A stretch of DNA of 64,000 nucleotides. Origin: Gemmobacter serpentinus. Lineage in GTDB: Bacteria > Pseudomonadota > Alphaproteobacteria > Rhodobacterales > Rhodobacteraceae. The DNA lies in the NCBI RefSeq assembly GCF_008973825.1, contig NZ_WCHR01000019.1:34278-98277 (forward strand), read 5' to 3'. This document shows, piece by piece, positions 1-6,567 of this stretch. The position numbers and the translations under genes are program-made. How positions within the stretch are numbered: position 1 is the stretch's first letter; every line of letters starts with the position of its first letter. Below the pieces are notes generated by a model. That model had not been told where the DNA came from and made no database searches. It was given only the letters and a program-made list of their open reading frames with translations.

Positions 1-1
1 C

Positions 2-535
2 AATCTCTCAAGAAAGCTTGGCCGCATCAGAACCAGGGTGCGCAAGAACTACTTCAGGTGCGACACTCGCTTTTCGCAGTCCCTCCATGAAAAGCTGCTT
101 CTTGCCCTCAACGGCCATCTCAAGACTTGCCGCGAGGGCGCAAAGGTCCAGCGGCGGCTACGGAACGAAAGCGATCCGACGGTGCGCGAGTCCCTTGAAC
201 AGACCCTCGGCGACTGCATGGGCGATCTCGAATCCGGCGGCCGGGGGTTCTATCCTTGGCATCTGCTGGATGCCGTCGATGGTGACCCGGACTTCGGCGG
301 ATACCACCACCCCGTTGCGGCCATGTGGTGCAATGGCCCGATCCCGGAATGGATGACCGTCGAGGACAAGCATCTGTCCGGCCTTGGTCCCATCCTCCGG
401 CAGATCGCTGCCCAGACAGGTATCCGCTTCACCACCTATCTCTGCGATGCCAGCATTGGCCCCGATGGCGCGGGGCAACTCGACCCCGAGATCTACGAGC
501 GCCCGGTCAGCAACTTCCGATACCGATACCGATAG
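2..535 (+). CDS. Hypothetical protein, left end cut by window
   Basis: The frame is open from the first bases of the window to a TAG at 533-535, so the gene probably begins upstream; the first internal start candidate is a GTG at 38 without a convincing ribosome binding site. The visible part is about 177 codons, basic at the N-terminus, and includes a stretch rich in Trp, Gly and Pro (MWCNGPIPEWM). It ends in alternating Tyr-Arg produced by a short TACCGA repeat just before the stop. I do not recognise a domain. It lies on the same strand as the ICE control genes that follow, separated from them by a GC-rich hairpin block, so it is most likely an accessory gene of the element. Function unknown. 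Confidence 0.5.
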   Translation, partial: NLSRKLGRIRTRVRKNYFRCDTRFSQSLHEKLLLALNGHLKTCREGAKVQRRLRNESDPTVRESLEQTLGDCMGDLESGGRGFYPWHLLDAVDGDPDFGGYHHPVAAMWCNGPIPEWMTVEDKHLSGLGPILRQIAAQTGIRFTTYLCDASIGPDGAGQLDPEIYERPVSNFRYRYR

Positions 536-600
536 CGAGGTGGCGGGCGGCGGAAGCCGCTCGCCACCTTTTCCCCTGTCGTAATAGCCATACCGACCGG

Positions 601-740
601 ATCGACCGCTCGGCAGGGCTTATGAAAGGGGGGCAAGCCGCCCCTCTCAAACTCACCCCATGAAGGTGCAGGGCAAAGCCCCGCCCCCTCAAACTCCCCC
701 ACCCATGGAGGGGAAACCCCTCCAAACCTCCCCTTCGGTT
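601..740. repeat. GC-rich hairpin block, copy 1
   Basis: This intergenic stretch contains a series of short inverted repeats: AGGGGGGC/GCCGCCCCT around 625-643 and a perfect GGAGGGG-AAA-CCCCTCC at 707-723, spread among ATGAAAGG and CTCAAACTC phrases. The beginning (GGATCGACCG followed by GCAGGGCT and ATGAAAGGGG) is repeated near 1422-1456, so this is one of two related blocks. Neither holds a convincing gene. They may act as terminators or RNA-processing elements between the small genes; this is inference. Confidence 0.55.
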
Positions 741-982
741 CCACCGAATATTGTCGCGGCCCCTAGTCGGGGCCGCGGGCTCTTCTCTCTCTGACTTCGG
801 ATCATGCACCAGCCACTCCGGCGTCAAGGACTTCACGGTCCCCCCAATTTTCAGCCGATACCCAAGGGCATCGTCAGAAAATCGGCTCCCCCGCTCGCCG
901 CCGCTGGCGGTCGCTGCGCGATCCCTGACCCCTCGCGGCTACGGTGCCCGACCCTCCCGTCAGCGAGAGAAAGGAGCATGAC

Positions 983-1357
983 ATGACCGAACAAAAGATC
1001 ATCCGTATCGACGGGGGCAGCGCCGAATACTGGCGCGATCGCAAGCAGGCTTTCGGGCTTATCCGCGATGCCGAGCTTGCCGCAAAGCGTCTGGCCGAGG
1101 CGCCGATGTATCTGCACGGCGGCTACGACGAGGATGGCGACGTTATCCCCATCGAAAACCTCGGTCCCCACGACGATATGGAGGACGCGATCTGGGCCAT
1201 CGAGGCCGATCCGACTGCGGTGAGCATCCTCGTTGCGCAGGGGCGCACGAGCATCGGCGGTCACGAGATCGGGGCTGTGGTTCGCGGTTTCGAACCGGAC
1301 TACGGGCACATCGAGGACCCGGAGAGCAATCCGCTCTGGGGACCGGATACCGACTGA
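983..1357 (+). CDS. Hypothetical acidic protein, 124 aa
   Basis: The start at ATG 983 is preceded by an AAAGGAG ribosome binding site at about 970-976; an ATG at 978 is closed by a stop immediately and an in-frame start further upstream lacks a binding site. The 124-residue product is acidic, with Asp/Glu clusters (GYDEDGD, HDDMEDA, EDPESN). No signal peptide or membrane segment is visible, so it is probably a soluble cytoplasmic protein. I do not recognise a family. It sits alone between the two hairpin blocks, upstream of the XRE regulator, in what is otherwise the control end of the ICE. Its good start signal and acidic composition make it more credible as a gene than the alternative frames. 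Confidence 0.65.
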   Translation: MTEQKIIRIDGGSAEYWRDRKQAFGLIRDAELAAKRLAEAPMYLHGGYDEDGDVIPIENLGPHDDMEDAIWAIEADPTAVSILVAQGRTSIGGHEIGAVVRGFEPDYGHIEDPESNPLWGPDTD

Positions 1358-1440
1358 CCCTTCGACGAGAGGCGGCGAAAGCCGCCTCTCGTCTTTGCTT
1401 CGTCGTCAAAGCCCTGCCGGCCGGATCGACCGGCCCGCAG

Positions 1441-1600
1441 GGCTGATGAAAGGGGCACGCCCCTCTCAACGCTCTCCCATGAAGGAAGGGGCAAGCCCCC
1501 TCCTTCAAACATCCTCCCCAAGGGAAGGGCTGAAGCCCCTCCCTTGAACCCTCCCATGGGAAGGAGGCGACGGTTCCCTCGCCCTCCTTCCCAAACCCAT
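1441..1600. repeat. GC-rich hairpin block, copy 2
   Basis: Four consecutive inverted repeats are visible: AGGGGC/GCCCCT near 1451-1463, GAAGGA-GGGGC/GCCCC-TCCTTC at 1481-1506, CAAGGGA-GGGCT/AGCCC-TCCCTTG at 1519-1546, and GGGAAGGAG (1558-1566) with CTCCTTCCC (1584-1592). The block begins with the same phrase as the 601-740 block. The stems are not direct repeats with unique spacers, so this is not a CRISPR array. Role unknown. Confidence 0.55.
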
Positions 1601-1742
1601 CCTCCTCTCCCTGGGCCAGGCCATTCTGGCCGCGCCGATACGCTGTCGTATGTCCGACCGAATCAGATGGCTGCCTATCCCGCCACTGCGAGGTTGATCA
1701 CGACGATTCCAGCCGAATTTCGAGTGGAATTTGAAGGCAGAG

Positions 1743-1757
1743 CGACTATTATAGTCG
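1743..1757. promoter_or_regulatory. Palindromic operator candidate upstream of XRE gene
   Basis: CGACTAT-T-ATAGTCG is a perfect palindrome with 7-bp arms, 44 bp upstream of the XRE regulator start. XRE repressors of about 80 residues usually bind such short dyads, so autoregulation is likely; this is inferred from position and symmetry only. Confidence 0.55.
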
Positions 1758-1789
1758 TAGTTCTGGAGTGCGTGCAGGTCTCGGTGGGA

Positions 1790-1809
1790 GGTGATCATGT
1801 ATGATCACC
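1790..1809. promoter_or_regulatory. Palindrome overlapping the XRE start codon
   Basis: GGTGATCAT-GT-ATGATCACC is a perfect palindrome with 9-bp arms, and its right arm begins with the ATG at 1801. No normal ribosome binding site can be placed independently of the dyad. This suggests either a repressor site covering the start or a leaderless transcript. Confidence 0.55.
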
Positions 1810-2049
1810 GCTCGCCAATCACGGGCCGCACGCGCGTTGCTGGGTTGGACACAGGAGACGCTCGCTGACAAGGCCCAGGTCGCATTGACCGCACTCAAAC
1901 GCCTCGAATCCCAAAATGGGCTTGAGGTGTTCGAGACGACTCGCGATCAGGTTCGCCGCGCTCTCGAAGCGGCCGGCATCGTTTTCCTGTCAACGGATAA
2001 GGGCGAAGGCGTCTTGCTCCTGCACGAGCGGAGCCCGACGCCGGGTTAG
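1801..2049 (+). CDS. XRE-family regulator, QseC-like
   Basis: An 82-residue protein that is essentially one helix-turn-helix domain: ARALLGWTQETLADKA (about residues 10-25) is helix 2-turn-helix 3 of the Cro/CI (XRE) fold, followed by a recognition-helix segment ending in LKRLE and a short beta-like tail. Small XRE proteins of this form control transfer switches of rhizobial-type ICEs; QseC of the Mesorhizobium symbiosis island is the best-known example and is paired with the DUF2285 antiactivator QseM. Here a DUF2285 gene follows after about 100 bp, supporting that assignment. The gene is preceded by two perfect palindromes, one of them over the start codon, which points to autoregulation. 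The XRE domain is certain; the QseC role is inferred from size and context. Confidence 0.75.
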   Translation: MITARQSRAARALLGWTQETLADKAQVALTALKRLESQNGLEVFETTRDQVRRALEAAGIVFLSTDKGEGVLLLHERSPTPG

Positions 2050-2145
2050 CGTCGTGGCCTGCGCATTGACCCGTTGCCCATAAAAAGAATGGCTATCTCC
2101 CGCCGGAGATGGTTAACAAATACGTTATCCGATCGTGAGCGACTG

Positions 2146-2424
2146 ATGGGACAAGCGACACAGACATTTCTTGACGAACCACCGTCCAGCCAAACGCTGA
2201 CACCATATGATCGAGAACACATGAAGCTCTATATGCGCCTGCTCGACGCAGCGCGCGATGGCGCCGACTGGCGCGAAGCGGTTCGAATCCTCTTCAATCT
2301 CGATCCAGAGCGTGATCCCGAGCGTAGCCGCCGCGTTCATGACGCGCATCTCGCACGAGCGCGTTGGATGACCGAGCGCGGCTATCGCGAACTGGTCCGC
2401 GAAAGTCAGCACCGAACATCATAG
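2146..2424 (+). CDS. DUF2285 protein, QseM-like antiactivator candidate
   Basis: The most likely product from ATG 2146 is 92 residues; in-frame TTG 2074 and ATG 2089 would add up to 24. The C-terminal 60 residues (LTPYDREHMKLYMRLLD to RGYRELVRE) match the pattern of the DUF2285 domain at the end of the frameshifted gene downstream (LTRQQRIRLRRMLRAFD to GGYRKLLRH), including the closing G-Y-R-x-L motif. In the Mesorhizobium symbiosis island the single-domain DUF2285 protein QseM binds and inhibits TraR and FseA. This gene has the right size, sits between a QseC-like repressor and an FseA-like gene, and is read in the same direction. The antiactivator role is inference; no TraR or TraI gene is in the window for it to act on. 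Confidence 0.65.
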   Translation: MGQATQTFLDEPPSSQTLTPYDREHMKLYMRLLDAARDGADWREAVRILFNLDPERDPERSRRVHDAHLARARWMTERGYRELVRESQHRTS

Positions 2425-2534
2425 CGATGCGCGGGACGCATCACCTGTTGATCCCGACCCAGCTTCCTCAATTCAACCCGAACGGGAATCGTAGAGTCTC
2501 TCCAACTTCCTGAGCTGTGACGTGGGAGGCTCCG

Positions 2535-2759
2535 ATGACACCCAACGCATCTACCTGGCGTTCTTCGGCAGACTACGAGCATCTGGATGTGCTGACGCCA
2601 TCCGATCTGGCTTGGGAGTGGCTCCGCCGCAACGATGCCTATGACGCTGATTTTGAGGCATCGGCCTCTGGCCAGGGAGATCCCGAACCGCTGACCGAAC
2701 GAATCCGGCAGCGGTGGGGACTCCGATTTCCCCGTCGATCCGCTGGCTGCGCCACCTGA
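2535..2759 (+). CDS. Zero-frame product of the fseA-like gene
   Basis: Without slippage, translation from 2535 gives a 74-residue protein that ends RFPRRSAGCAT. It corresponds to the separate upstream reading frame (msi172 in Mesorhizobium) and carries only the N-terminal regulator-like domain. Most ribosomes are expected to make this short form; whether it has its own function is unknown. Confidence 0.6.
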   Translation: MTPNASTWRSSADYEHLDVLTPSDLAWEWLRRNDAYDADFEASASGQGDPEPLTERIRQRWGLRFPRRSAGCAT

Positions 2760-3309
2760 CGCCAAGGTATTATGGCTTCCGCAGGAGGACACGAGCGTCG
2801 TCATACTGGCGAACGCGCCATCGGAATTTGACGAGCAAATCGGTCTCGCAGCTACCGTGATCTGGCGCGCCCATCCTCGCTCGCAACCTACGGATGAGGA
2901 CTACCGGCTCGATATTGGCAACGGACAGCATCTGCAGATCCTCGACTGCACGGCCGGCGACGACAGGATCGCCGTCGCCATCGTTCCGCTCGGCCTGGAC
3001 GGCTTCGACCGGATCGAAGCCGTCCGCCGCTTCCTCTCCGCCCTACATGGCCGCGCCATTCCTCCCGATACGCGGCTGACCCGGCAGCAGCGCATACGCC
3101 TGCGACGGATGCTTCGCGCCTTTGACGGACACAGGGCGGGCGCCACACAGCAGGAAATCGCGCAAGTCATCCTGAAGATCGGGCCGCTCGACCGCGATGA
3201 ATGGCAGGCGTCTTCGGCCCGCCACACGATCAAGGCGCTTCTGCGCGACGCCCATTCCATGGTCGCGGGCGGCTATCGAAAACTCCTGCGTCATCGTCGC
3301 CAACGCTAG
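2535..3309 (+). CDS. fseA: FseA-like excision activator made by +1 frameshift
   Basis: The coding information runs through two frames. From ATG 2535 (GGGAGG upstream) the zero frame encodes a regulator-like N-terminal domain (WRSSADYEHLDVL, DLAWEWLRRNDAYDADF) and ends after WGLRF at a TGA, 2757-2759. The +1 frame continues without a gap as PVDPLAAPPDAKVLW and runs to 3309 with a DUF2285 domain ending in GGYRKLLR. The join lies at UUU-C (2727-2730), where tRNA-Phe can slip from UUU to UUC. This is the mechanism reported for FseA of the Mesorhizobium ICEMlSymR7A, where the fused protein activates the excisionase gene rdfS; an RdfS-like gene starts 142 bp downstream. The fused product is about 257 residues. 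A random frameshift or sequencing error is the alternative, but the position and codon match argue for programmed slippage. Confidence 0.8.
2727..2730 (+). other. Programmed +1 frameshift site UUU-C
   Basis: The zero frame reads CGA UUU CCC CGU; sliding one base forward turns UUU into UUC and opens CCC GUC GAU CCG. It lies at the conserved W-G-L-R-F motif, the place where slippage was mapped in FseA. The C run (2730-2733) could also allow slippage on Pro codons, giving the same downstream protein. Confidence 0.75.
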
Positions 3310-3450
3310 CGTAGTTCGACGCCTGGGCTGGTGGGCGATTTCGATACCCATCAACTTCGCCCTGCAACTCGCCGGCCTCCCTCCGCCACCGTGGTCGTTG
3401 TCCCGCCGCTGACTCGCAGTGGCCGTTCCCAACAGCCCGGAGGCCCGATC

Positions 3451-3732
3451 ATGCCACATGAACCCGTCGTTTTGCCGCCGCGCTTCCTGCGCACCAAGGA
3501 GGCTGCGGATTTTCTCAGCCTTTCGGCCCGGACGCTCGAAAAACACCGCACCTACGGGACCGGCCCTGCCTATCGCAAGCTCGGCGGCCGGGTTGTCTAT
3601 GCCATCGACGATCTCGAAGCCTGGACCGAGCGCGGTGCGGTAACCTCCACCTCCGATCCCCGTGGCTCCGTGCTGCCCGCCAAGCGCCACGCCCTTCCGA
3701 CCGGCCCGCAGGTCGGGCGCTCCGCCCGCTGA
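3451..3732 (+). CDS. HTH excisionase, RdfS-like
   Basis: ATG 3451 follows a GGAGG at about 3439-3443; the open frame reaches further upstream but without a better start. The 93-residue product is a small MerR-type/HTH_17 DNA-binding protein: RFLRTKEAADFLSLSARTLEKHR forms the helix-turn-helix (about residues 11-33), and the wing follows as GPAYRKLGGRVVYAIDDLEAW. The tail after residue 70 is Pro/Arg-rich. Proteins of this family act as recombination directionality factors; RdfS is the excisionase of the Mesorhizobium symbiosis island and is the target of FseA, whose counterpart lies just upstream. The cognate integrase is not in the window. The HTH_17 fold is clear; the excisionase role is inferred from size and neighbourhood, a transcription factor being the alternative. 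Confidence 0.7.
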   Translation: MPHEPVVLPPRFLRTKEAADFLSLSARTLEKHRTYGTGPAYRKLGGRVVYAIDDLEAWTERGAVTSTSDPRGSVLPAKRHALPTGPQVGRSAR

Positions 3733-3750
3733 TCGCACCCAGTTCCCTTC

Positions 3751-4926
3751 ATGGTGGCGCGACGTCGATCCCTTTCCGAGCGCGGGCAGCTCGACCTGTT
3801 CAGGGCGCTCCCCGGCGACTTCGCGCCACGAGACGCGCAGGATCTCATGGCCTATCCCTTCTTCTCCCTCGGCAAGTCAAAACGTGTCGCGCCCATCGAC
3901 TTCGCCGCCGGCAATGTGACGATCCGGGTCGAGGCGGTCCCCGATCATGGCATGGCGACGATCTGGGATGCGGACATCCTGATCTGGGCCGCCAGCCAGA
4001 TCGTCGAAGCCCGTGATACCGGGCTTCGGACGTCCCGGCTGATGGCCGCCACGCCTTACGAAATCCTCACCTATGTCGGGCGCGGCACGTCGCTGCGCGA
4101 CTACCAGCGCCTGAAGGCCGCACTCGACCGGCTGCAATCGACCACCATTTCCACCTCGATCCGGCAACCAGCTGAAGGCCGCCGGCATCGCTTCTCCTGG
4201 ATCAACGAATGGCAGGAGCGCACCGACCGCAACGGCCGCCCCGATGGTATCGAGATGATCGTGCCGGACTGGTTCTATCAGGCCGTCCTCGACGACGCGC
4301 TCGTGCTGACCATCGACCGGACCTATTTCGACCTGACCGGCGGACTCGACCGATGGCTCTACCGCCTAGTGCGTAAGCACGGCGGCCGCCAGCGTGAGGG
4401 TTGGCGCTTCGACTTCCGCCACCTCCATCAGAAGTCCGGCAGCATGTCGCCATTCAAACGCTTCGCTTTTGAGTTGCGCGACATCATCCGACGCCAGCCC
4501 TTGCCGGGCTACCGGCTCTTTCTGGAAGCCGAGATCGGCGGGCGCATGCTGCTCGCCTTCGAGCCGACACCGGCCTGTGGAAAACCTGTGAATGGCCTCG
4601 TGCTATCGGGAACCCGGACTATCGTGCTATCGGGAACCCAAGGCTCGTGCTATCGGGAACCGAAATCGGGCTTAACGCCCGAAGACCACTCGCAAAATCG
4701 CGCCCTTAACTTAGAGTCTAACAAAGACTCTAACCTTGAAGAGCGCGTGCGCGATGTGGAAAACCTCATCCGCGACACCGCCAGAAGCCTCAGCAGAGCC
4801 GCTAGGAACGGCGCATCTGCCACGCCACGCGCTTCCCAGCCGGCCCCTCAGCCCGGCGGAACCGAGGCTTCCGAAGGTTCCGACACACCCCGCCTTCCTC
4901 TCGACTTGCCGGGAGGCGGCCAATGA
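3751..4926 (+). CDS. Replication initiator protein A (RPA family)
   Basis: A 391-residue protein of the plasmid replication initiator A family. Recognisable segments are LDLFRALPGDFAPRDAQDLMAYPFFSLGK near the N-terminus, YEILTYVGRG, DWFYQAVLDDALVLTIDRTYFDLTGG and WLYRLVRKHGG, which form paired winged-helix DNA-binding domains. The C-terminal 90 residues are low-complexity and rich in Ser, Pro and Arg. The coding sequence contains three direct repeats at 4599-4661, where the protein reads VLSGT twice, so the initiator's own binding sites probably lie inside the gene. Its stop overlaps the parA start (ATGA, 4923-4926). An ICE with its own initiator and partition genes could replicate after excision. 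The start has no clear ribosome binding site and could be wrong. Confidence 0.85.
   Translation: MVARRRSLSERGQLDLFRALPGDFAPRDAQDLMAYPFFSLGKSKRVAPIDFAAGNVTIRVEAVPDHGMATIWDADILIWAASQIVEARDTGLRTSRLMAATPYEILTYVGRGTSLRDYQRLKAALDRLQSTTISTSIRQPAEGRRHRFSWINEWQERTDRNGRPDGIEMIVPDWFYQAVLDDALVLTIDRTYFDLTGGLDRWLYRLVRKHGGRQREGWRFDFRHLHQKSGSMSPFKRFAFELRDIIRRQPLPGYRLFLEAEIGGRMLLAFEPTPACGKPVNGLVLSGTRTIVLSGTQGSCYREPKSGLTPEDHSQNRALNLESNKDSNLEERVRDVENLIRDTARSLSRAARNGASATPRASQPAPQPGGTEASEGSDTPRLPLDLPGGGQ
4599..4661 (+). repeat. Three iteron-like repeats inside the rep gene
   Basis: CGTGCTATCGGGAACC occurs at 4599, 4623 and 4646, spaced 24 and 23 bp apart (about two helical turns). The first two copies are in the same reading frame and the third is shifted, so the conservation is of DNA rather than protein. 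A TGTGGAAAA near 4576 is one mismatch from a DnaA box. Together these look like a replication origin. Confidence 0.7.
4711..4733. repeat. AT-rich inverted repeat at end of rep
   Basis: TTAGAGTC and GACTCTAA flank a 7-nt loop in the only AT-rich part of the rep gene, 50 bp after the iterons. It could be the unwinding segment of the origin or a structured RNA element; function unproven. Confidence 0.4.
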
Positions 4927-5576
4927 TCATCGCACTCCTCAACCAGAAGGGCGGTGTCGGCAAGACCACGCTGGCGCTGCATCTCGCCGGAGAACTGGCG
5001 CAGGGCGGAAAGCGCGTCACACTTCTCGATGCCGACCCGCAGGGTTCGGCGCTCGACTGGTCACAGCAACGCGCACGCGAGGGCCTGCCTCGACTGTTCG
5101 GCACCGTCGGCCTCGCACGGGACACACTGCACCGCGAGGCACCGGAGATCGCCCGCGATGTCGATCACGTCGTCATCGACGGACCGCCGCGTGTCGCCAG
5201 CCTCATGCGCTCCGCGCTCCTCGCCGCCGACCTGGTGCTGATCCCGGTGCAGCCGTCGCCCCTCGATGGCTGGGCCTCGGCCGAAATGCTGGCCCTCCTC
5301 GCAGAGGCCCGCATCTATCGGCCCCAACTCGTCGCCCGCTTCGCGCTCAACCGCTGCGGCGCGCGCACCGTCATCGCCCGCGAAACGGCCGAAAGCCTTG
5401 CAGATCACGACCCGCCCGTCCTTGCCACCACTGTCGGGCAGCGCGTCGTCTTCGCCGACGCTGCACAGTCAGGTCGTCTCGCAGGCGAGATCGACCGCCA
5501 ATCTCCTGCCGCGCGTGAAGTCGCAGCGCTCACCGATGAGATTGCGCGGCTGGGCATCGGGAGGGTCGGCCAATGA
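4923..5576 (+). CDS. parA: ParA-family partition ATPase
   Basis: A 217-residue member of the short ParA/MinD family. The deviant Walker A motif KGGVGKTT lies at residues 9-16, the Walker A' aspartate is in LLDADPQGSALDW (about 34-46), and the Walker B region is VVIDGPP (about 81-87). It lacks the extra N-terminal DNA-binding domain of plasmid type Ia ParA proteins, as expected for type Ib, which pair with a small ribbon-helix-helix partner; such a partner is encoded two genes downstream. The start overlaps the rep stop and the stop overlaps the methyltransferase start, so the genes are translationally coupled. It probably segregates or stabilises the excised element. Confidence 0.9.
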   Translation: MIIALLNQKGGVGKTTLALHLAGELAQGGKRVTLLDADPQGSALDWSQQRAREGLPRLFGTVGLARDTLHREAPEIARDVDHVVIDGPPRVASLMRSALLAADLVLIPVQPSPLDGWASAEMLALLAEARIYRPQLVARFALNRCGARTVIARETAESLADHDPPVLATTVGQRVVFADAAQSGRLAGEIDRQSPAAREVAALTDEIARLGIGRVGQ

Positions 5577-6316
5577 CCATCCTGACCGGCGACTGCCGCG
5601 AAGAAATGCCCTGGCACGCTCCCTACGACATGATCCTCGCCGATCCGCCCTATGGCGACACCTCGCTCGCCTGGGACCGGCGCGTCGAGGGCTGGGTCGC
5701 GCTGGCGCGCGCCGCCCTCAAGCCGACCGGCTCGCTCTGGGTTTTCGGTTCACTTCGTTCCTTCATGGCGACCGCCGACCACTTCGCCAATGCGGGTCTG
5801 CGCATCGCGCAGGAGGTGATCTGGGAGAAGCAGAACGGCACCGGCTTTCACAATGATCGCTTCAAGCGGGTGCATGAGCTGGCCGTCCAGTTCTATCCGG
5901 CAGAGACCGCCTGGCGCGACATCTACAACGACGTCCAGACCACGCCCGACGCAACGGCCCGCACGGTGCGGCGCAAGCAGCGTCCACCCCATACCGGCCA
6001 GATCGACGCCGGCCATTACATTAGCCATGACGGCGGACCGCGCCTCATGCGCTCGGTCATCTACCTGCGCAACTGCCACGGCCGCGCCATCCATCCGACC
6101 GAGAAACCGTCGGCGCTCCTGGAAATCCTGATCCGCACGAGCTGCCCGGAAGGCGGACTTGTCGGTGACTGGTTCGCCGGTTCCGGCGCAGCCGGGGAAG
6201 CCTGTCGGCTTTCCGGCCGGAGCTATCTCGGCTGCGAGATCGACGCCGACATGGCCGATCTCGCCCGCGCCCGCATCGCCACCGTGCTGCCGTTCCATGA
6301 CGGAGCCCCGTCATGA
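5573..6316 (+). CDS. Orphan DNA adenine methyltransferase (DPPY type)
   Basis: The 247-residue protein has the catalytic motif IV DPPY at residues 24-27 and the AdoMet-binding motif I in GDWFAGSGAAGEACRL near residue 200. This order (catalytic motif first) is that of beta-class amino-methyltransferases such as CcrM, which methylate adenine N6 or cytosine N4. HPTEKP (about 173-178) is the usual conserved block before motif I. No restriction enzyme is encoded nearby, so it is an orphan enzyme. It is embedded between parA and the parG-like gene with 4-bp overlaps on both sides. It may mark the element's own DNA for replication control or protect it on entry into a new host; this is inference. 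Confidence 0.88.
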   Translation: MTILTGDCREEMPWHAPYDMILADPPYGDTSLAWDRRVEGWVALARAALKPTGSLWVFGSLRSFMATADHFANAGLRIAQEVIWEKQNGTGFHNDRFKRVHELAVQFYPAETAWRDIYNDVQTTPDATARTVRRKQRPPHTGQIDAGHYISHDGGPRLMRSVIYLRNCHGRAIHPTEKPSALLEILIRTSCPEGGLVGDWFAGSGAAGEACRLSGRSYLGCEIDADMADLARARIATVLPFHDGAPS

Positions 6317-6567
6317 CGGCCGGCACGGACAAGCGCGGCTTCGCTACGCGCCCAGCCGATCCCGATGGCTGGATCAAGGCTGGCGATGGACGGCCAGCGC
6401 GCGATGGCGCCGCAGCCGCCCATTCCGCCCGGCTGACGATCGACATCACGCCCGAGCTTCGCGGGCGGATCAAGATCGCCGCGTTCGGGCGCGGCACCAC
6501 CGTCGCGGACATGCTGCGTGACCTGCTTGCGCGCGAGTTTCCCGACACAGCGGGAGACCGCCCATGA
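6313..6567 (+). CDS. Small ribbon-helix-helix protein, ParG-like
   Basis: An 84-residue protein with a flexible, polar N-terminal half and a C-terminal segment ARLTIDITPELRGRIKIAAFGRGTTVADMLRDLLAREF, which fits a ribbon-helix-helix fold: one beta strand for the DNA-binding ribbon and two helices. Centromere-binding partners of type Ib ParA proteins have this layout, with the N-terminal arm stimulating the ATPase. The gene is coupled by 4-bp overlaps to the methyltransferase and the DUF2840 gene. Partner of the ParA encoded at 4923 by inference; it may also repress the operon. Confidence 0.7.
   Translation: MTAGTDKRGFATRPADPDGWIKAGDGRPARDGAAAAHSARLTIDITPELRGRIKIAAFGRGTTVADMLRDLLAREFPDTAGDRP

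Noticed and set aside
1441..1600. A CRISPR-like array
   Set aside because: The repeats are inverted, differ in sequence from one another and have no unique spacers of constant length.
2757..2856. Treating the fseA-like gene as a simple frameshift pseudogene
   Set aside because: The frame switch falls exactly on the slippage codon known from FseA, and the surrounding genes are those expected around a functional copy.
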